From an uncultured Christensenellaceae bacterium (GTDB taxonomy: Bacteria > Bacillota > Clostridia > Christensenellales > Christensenellaceae), in the NCBI GenBank assembly GCA_934438035.1, contig CAKSBK010000027.1:1-8811 (forward strand): a DNA stretch of 8,811 nt. The letters run 5' to 3'. Below are positions 7,006 through 8,811 of this stretch, in pieces. The notes beneath the pieces are model-generated. The model had not been told where the DNA came from. It worked only from the letters and a program-made list of their open reading frames with translations, and did not search any database. The stretch's first letter is position 1; each line of letters begins with the position of its first letter. The position numbers and the translations under genes are program-made.

Positions 7006-7018
7006 TACCAGAGAGGTA
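7006..7018 (+). promoter_or_regulatory. Inverted repeat at the cysK transcription start (possible operator)
   Basis: TACC-AGAGA-GGTA is a short perfect dyad just downstream of the -10 box, where a repressor could block initiation. Cysteine genes in Firmicutes are often controlled by Rrf2-type repressors such as CymR, but I cannot match this to a known consensus. The GGTAGGAAAG beside it may simply be the Shine-Dalgarno of the mini-ORF that follows. Confidence 0.3.
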
Positions 7019-7029
7019 GGAAAGAAGAA

Positions 7030-7059
7030 ATGAACAAGCGCATGAAAAAGCGATGTTGA
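7030..7059 (+). CDS. Possible leader peptide of cysK, nine codons ending in Cys
   Basis: ATG 7030 is preceded by AGGAAAG (7018-7024) at good spacing and encodes MNKRMKKRC, then TGA at 7057-7059. It lies inside the predicted cysK leader, 72 bases before the cysK start. It is highly basic, and its last sense codon is TGT, the amino acid made by the downstream enzyme. That suggests a cysteine-sensing leader peptide. Against this, there is only one Cys codon, I see no terminator/antiterminator pair in the leader, and a nine-codon frame can arise by chance. Confidence 0.35.
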   Translation: MNKRMKKRC

Positions 7060-7131
7060 AGCGTTAAACAAATAACTTAAGGTAATAAAAAGAGAATAAA
7101 AAATAAATTTTAAATAAAGGAGAAAGTAAAA

Positions 7132-8064
7132 ATGGCAAAGGTATATAAAAAGGCAGACGAACTTATAGGAAAAACTCCCCTCTTAGAGCTTACGCATATT
7201 GAAAAGGAAGAGGGCTTAAACGCAAAAATACTTGCAAAGCTTGAATATTTTAACCCGGCGGGCTCGGTTAAAGACCGCGTTGCAAAGGCTATGATTGACG
7301 AAGCGGAAAAATCCGGCAAGCTTAAGGAGGGCTCCGTAATTATTGAGCCCACTTCGGGAAACACCGGAATTGGTCTTGCGTCCGTTGCGGCGGCAAGAGG
7401 CTATAGGCTTATAATCGTTATGCCGGAGACGATGTCTGTTGAGAGACGCCAGCTCATGAAAGCATACGGCGCGGAGCTGGTTTTATCCGAGGGAGCAAAG
7501 GGCATGAAGGGCGCTATCGCAAAAGCAGAGGAGCTTCAAAAGGAAATTCCTGGCAGCTTCATTGCGGGTCAGTTTGTAAACCCCGCAAACCCCAAGGCTC
7601 ATTTTGAAACAACGGGTCCTGAAATTTTTGAGGATACGGACGGCGAAGTTGATATATTTATTGCAGGCGTCGGCACCGGCGGAACGGTAACGGGCGTAGG
7701 CGAATATTTAAAGAGCAAAAAGCCGGGCGTAAAGGTAATAGCGGTTGAGCCTGCGGATTCTCCCGTTCTTTCGGAGGGAAGAGGCGGCAGCCATAAAATT
7801 CAGGGCATCGGCGCGGGCTTTGTTCCCGATGTTTTAAACACTAAGATTTATGACGAAATAATAACCGTAACGAACGACGAAGCGTTTTCAGAGGGTAAGC
7901 GCATAGGCAGAAAAGAGGGCGTTCTCGTAGGAATATCCTCCGGCGCTGCGGTAAGCGCGGCGATAAAGGTCGCTAAACGCCCGGAGAATGCGGGAAAGAC
8001 AATAGTAGTTCTTCTTCCCGACACGGGAGACAGGTATTTATCTACTCCCATGTTTGCCGACTGA
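7132..8064 (+). CDS. cysK: Cysteine synthase (O-acetylserine sulfhydrylase), PLP-dependent
   Basis: This cytoplasmic enzyme (310 aa, normal length) combines O-acetyl-L-serine with sulfide to give L-cysteine and acetate. The PLP lysine is Lys47 in NPAGSVKDR. The substrate-binding loop TSGNTG is at 74-79, the PLP-phosphate loop GTGGT at 181-185, and SSGAA at 269-273. The C-terminal [10 protein letters not shown] segment is characteristic of CysK, where GERYLST is the common form. The start is ATG 7132 with AAGGAG at 7117-7122. Expression is driven by the strong promoter at 6967-6995 through a long leader. No serine acetyltransferase gene (cysE) is visible nearby. The next gene starts one base after its stop. 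A cystathionine beta-synthase-like role is less likely, given the short length and lack of extra domains. Confidence 0.95.
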   Translation: MAKVYKKADELIGKTPLLELTHIEKEEGLNAKILAKLEYFNPAGSVKDRVAKAMIDEAEKSGKLKEGSVIIEPTSGNTGIGLASVAAARGYRLIIVMPETMSVERRQLMKAYGAELVLSEGAKGMKGAIAKAEELQKEIPGSFIAGQFVNPANPKAHFETTGPEIFEDTDGEVDIFIAGVGTGGTVTGVGEYLKSKKPGVKVIAVEPADSPVLSEGRGGSHKIQGIGAGFVPDVLNTKIYDEIITVTNDEAFSEGKRIGRKEGVLVGISSGAAVSAAIKVAKRPENAGKTIVVLLPDTGDRYLSTPMFAD

Positions 8065-8065
8065 T

Positions 8066-8680
8066 ATGAAAATACTCTGCTTCGGGGATTCGAACACATA
8101 CGGTTTAGTCCCCGGAACAAAAGAAAGGCTGCCACAAGATAAAAGATATCCATATGTTTTAAATAATGCTTTAGGGGAAGACTTTAAGGTCTTCTCCGAC
8201 GGCGTTTGCGGCAGGACAACCGTATTTTTTAAGGGAGACGTCTGCAACCGCTCCTCCTTAAAGACGATTAAAGACAGCGTTTTAAAGTATTCGCCCGACG
8301 TGCTTATAATAATGCTCGGAACGAACGACTTAAAATCGGTTTTTAACGCATCTGCAGCTGATATCGCGCGGGGCATGGGAACGCTCTTTGATTTGGCAAG
8401 GGAGGAGAACCCCGCTCTTAAAACAGTATTCGTAAGCCCTGTTAAAATACTTACCTGCGCGCTTACAAAAGCGGATTATTTTAACGCAGCTTCTTTAGCT
8501 GAAAGCGAAAAGCTTTCATATGAATTTAAAAGGCAAGCGGATAAAAAGGGAGCGTATTTTTTTGACGCGGCGTCGGCAGCCTGTGCAGATGAAGCTGACG
8601 GCGAGCATATGAATGCCCGAGAGGTAAAAAAGCTTTCCCTTGCGCTTGCAAATTATTTAACCACAAATGTTTTATATTGA
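8066..8680 (+). CDS. SGNH/GDSL-family hydrolase (esterase-like), cytoplasmic
   Basis: A predicted SGNH-fold hydrolase (204 aa), a family of esterases, deacylases and lipases. Block I is FGDSNTYG with nucleophile Ser9. A block II-like Gly is in SDGVCGRT (44-51). Block III is GTND (85-88, oxyanion Asn87). Block V is Asp178-x-x-His181, completing the triad. There is no signal peptide, so it should act in the cytoplasm. The start is ATG 8066, one base after the cysK stop. An upstream in-frame TTG at 8054 lies within cysK and gives a longer but less likely reading. No Shine-Dalgarno precedes either start, which points to translation coupled to cysK. The GDSNTYG form is shared with arylesterase- and acyl-CoA-thioesterase-like members. 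The natural substrate is unknown. Confidence 0.9.
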   Translation: MKILCFGDSNTYGLVPGTKERLPQDKRYPYVLNNALGEDFKVFSDGVCGRTTVFFKGDVCNRSSLKTIKDSVLKYSPDVLIIMLGTNDLKSVFNASAADIARGMGTLFDLAREENPALKTVFVSPVKILTCALTKADYFNAASLAESEKLSYEFKRQADKKGAYFFDAASAACADEADGEHMNAREVKKLSLALANYLTTNVLY

Positions 8681-8707
8681 GAATTGATTCGTCTTTTTTG
8701 TTTTATT

Positions 8708-8731
8708 AAACGGCGGAAAAGGCGTTTTTTT
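8708..8731 (+). terminator. Weak terminator-like hairpin after the SGNH gene
   Basis: AAACG (8708-8712) pairs with CGTTT (8723-8727) around a ten-base loop, and T continues to 8731 (seven T in total). The stem is short and AT-rich at its base, so termination may be inefficient. The position, 28 bases after the stop codon, fits the end of the cysK unit. Confidence 0.45.
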
Positions 8732-8742
8732 AATGTGATGCT

Positions 8743-8811
8743 TTAAATTGAGTCCTTTTTGCCGGAGATTACAAAAACATATGTCGGCTTTCTTATGCTT
8801 TTGGAGTAATC
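8743..8811 (-). CDS. Possible 3' end of a convergent gene running off the right edge (weak)
   Basis: Read on the minus strand from the window edge, 22 codons are open (ending SGKKDSI) before a TAA whose complement is at 8743-8745. A convergent gene end would explain why nothing starts on the + strand here. A stop-free run this short is common by chance and I recognise no motif. Confidence 0.18.
   Translation of the reverse strand, partial: DYSKSIRKPTYVFVISGKKDSI

Noticed and set aside
7848..8376. Minus-strand open frames across the cysK-SGNH junction
   Set aside because: Both overlapping + strand genes carry full catalytic motifs; the antisense translations have none.
1..8811. CRISPR array, tRNA or rRNA gene, insertion sequence or phage genes
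   Set aside because: I saw no regularly spaced repeats, no transposase or integrase motifs, and almost no space without protein-coding genes.

Overview
The window looks like a piece of a Clostridia-type (Firmicutes) chromosome, probably from an anaerobe. The reasons are oxygen-sensitive glycyl-radical chemistry, purine-rich Shine-Dalgarno sites before most genes, a lipoprotein-type solute-binding protein, moderate GC content with AGA as a common Arg codon, and TTGACA/TATAAT-like promoters. I cannot name a genus. All confident genes lie on the + strand and almost all of the DNA is used. The longest gene-free stretch (6919-7131) is about 210 bases and is filled with a terminator, a promoter and a leader.

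Left block (1-6213): an operon whose 5' end is outside the window. It holds the C-terminal part of a glycyl radical enzyme (GRE), its radical-SAM activating enzyme carrying a two-cluster ferredoxin-like insert, and a complete ribose-type (CUT2) ABC importer: lipoprotein binding protein, double ATPase and permease. It closes with a UUCG-loop intrinsic terminator. The GRE has a Gly-Cys-Ala-Glu active-site loop and not the adjacent Cys pair of pyruvate formate-lyase, so it belongs to the dehydratase/lyase/decarboxylase branch. Its substrate is not identifiable from sequence. The neighbouring sugar-type importer suggests that a small polyol- or sugar-like compound is imported and then cleaved or dehydrated. 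Strong stem-loops lie after the GRE gene and after the binding-protein gene. These are the two places where a protein needed in bulk is followed by one needed in small amounts.

Middle (6214-6940): a single-gene unit for a beta-phosphoglucomutase-like HAD hydrolase, with its own extended -10 promoter and a GAAA-loop terminator.

Right block (6941-8731): a strong promoter, a roughly 130-base leader that contains a nine-codon mini-ORF ending in a Cys codon, then cysteine synthase (cysK). A cytoplasmic SGNH/GDSL hydrolase starts one base after the cysK stop with no Shine-Dalgarno of its own, so it is probably translationally coupled. A weak terminator-like hairpin follows. The last ~70 bases might be the 3' end of a convergent gene, but this is weakly supported.

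Several of the longest possible reading frames start too early. The better starts are ATG 2448 (binding protein), GTG 3705 (ATPase), ATG 6304 (HAD) and ATG 8066 (SGNH).
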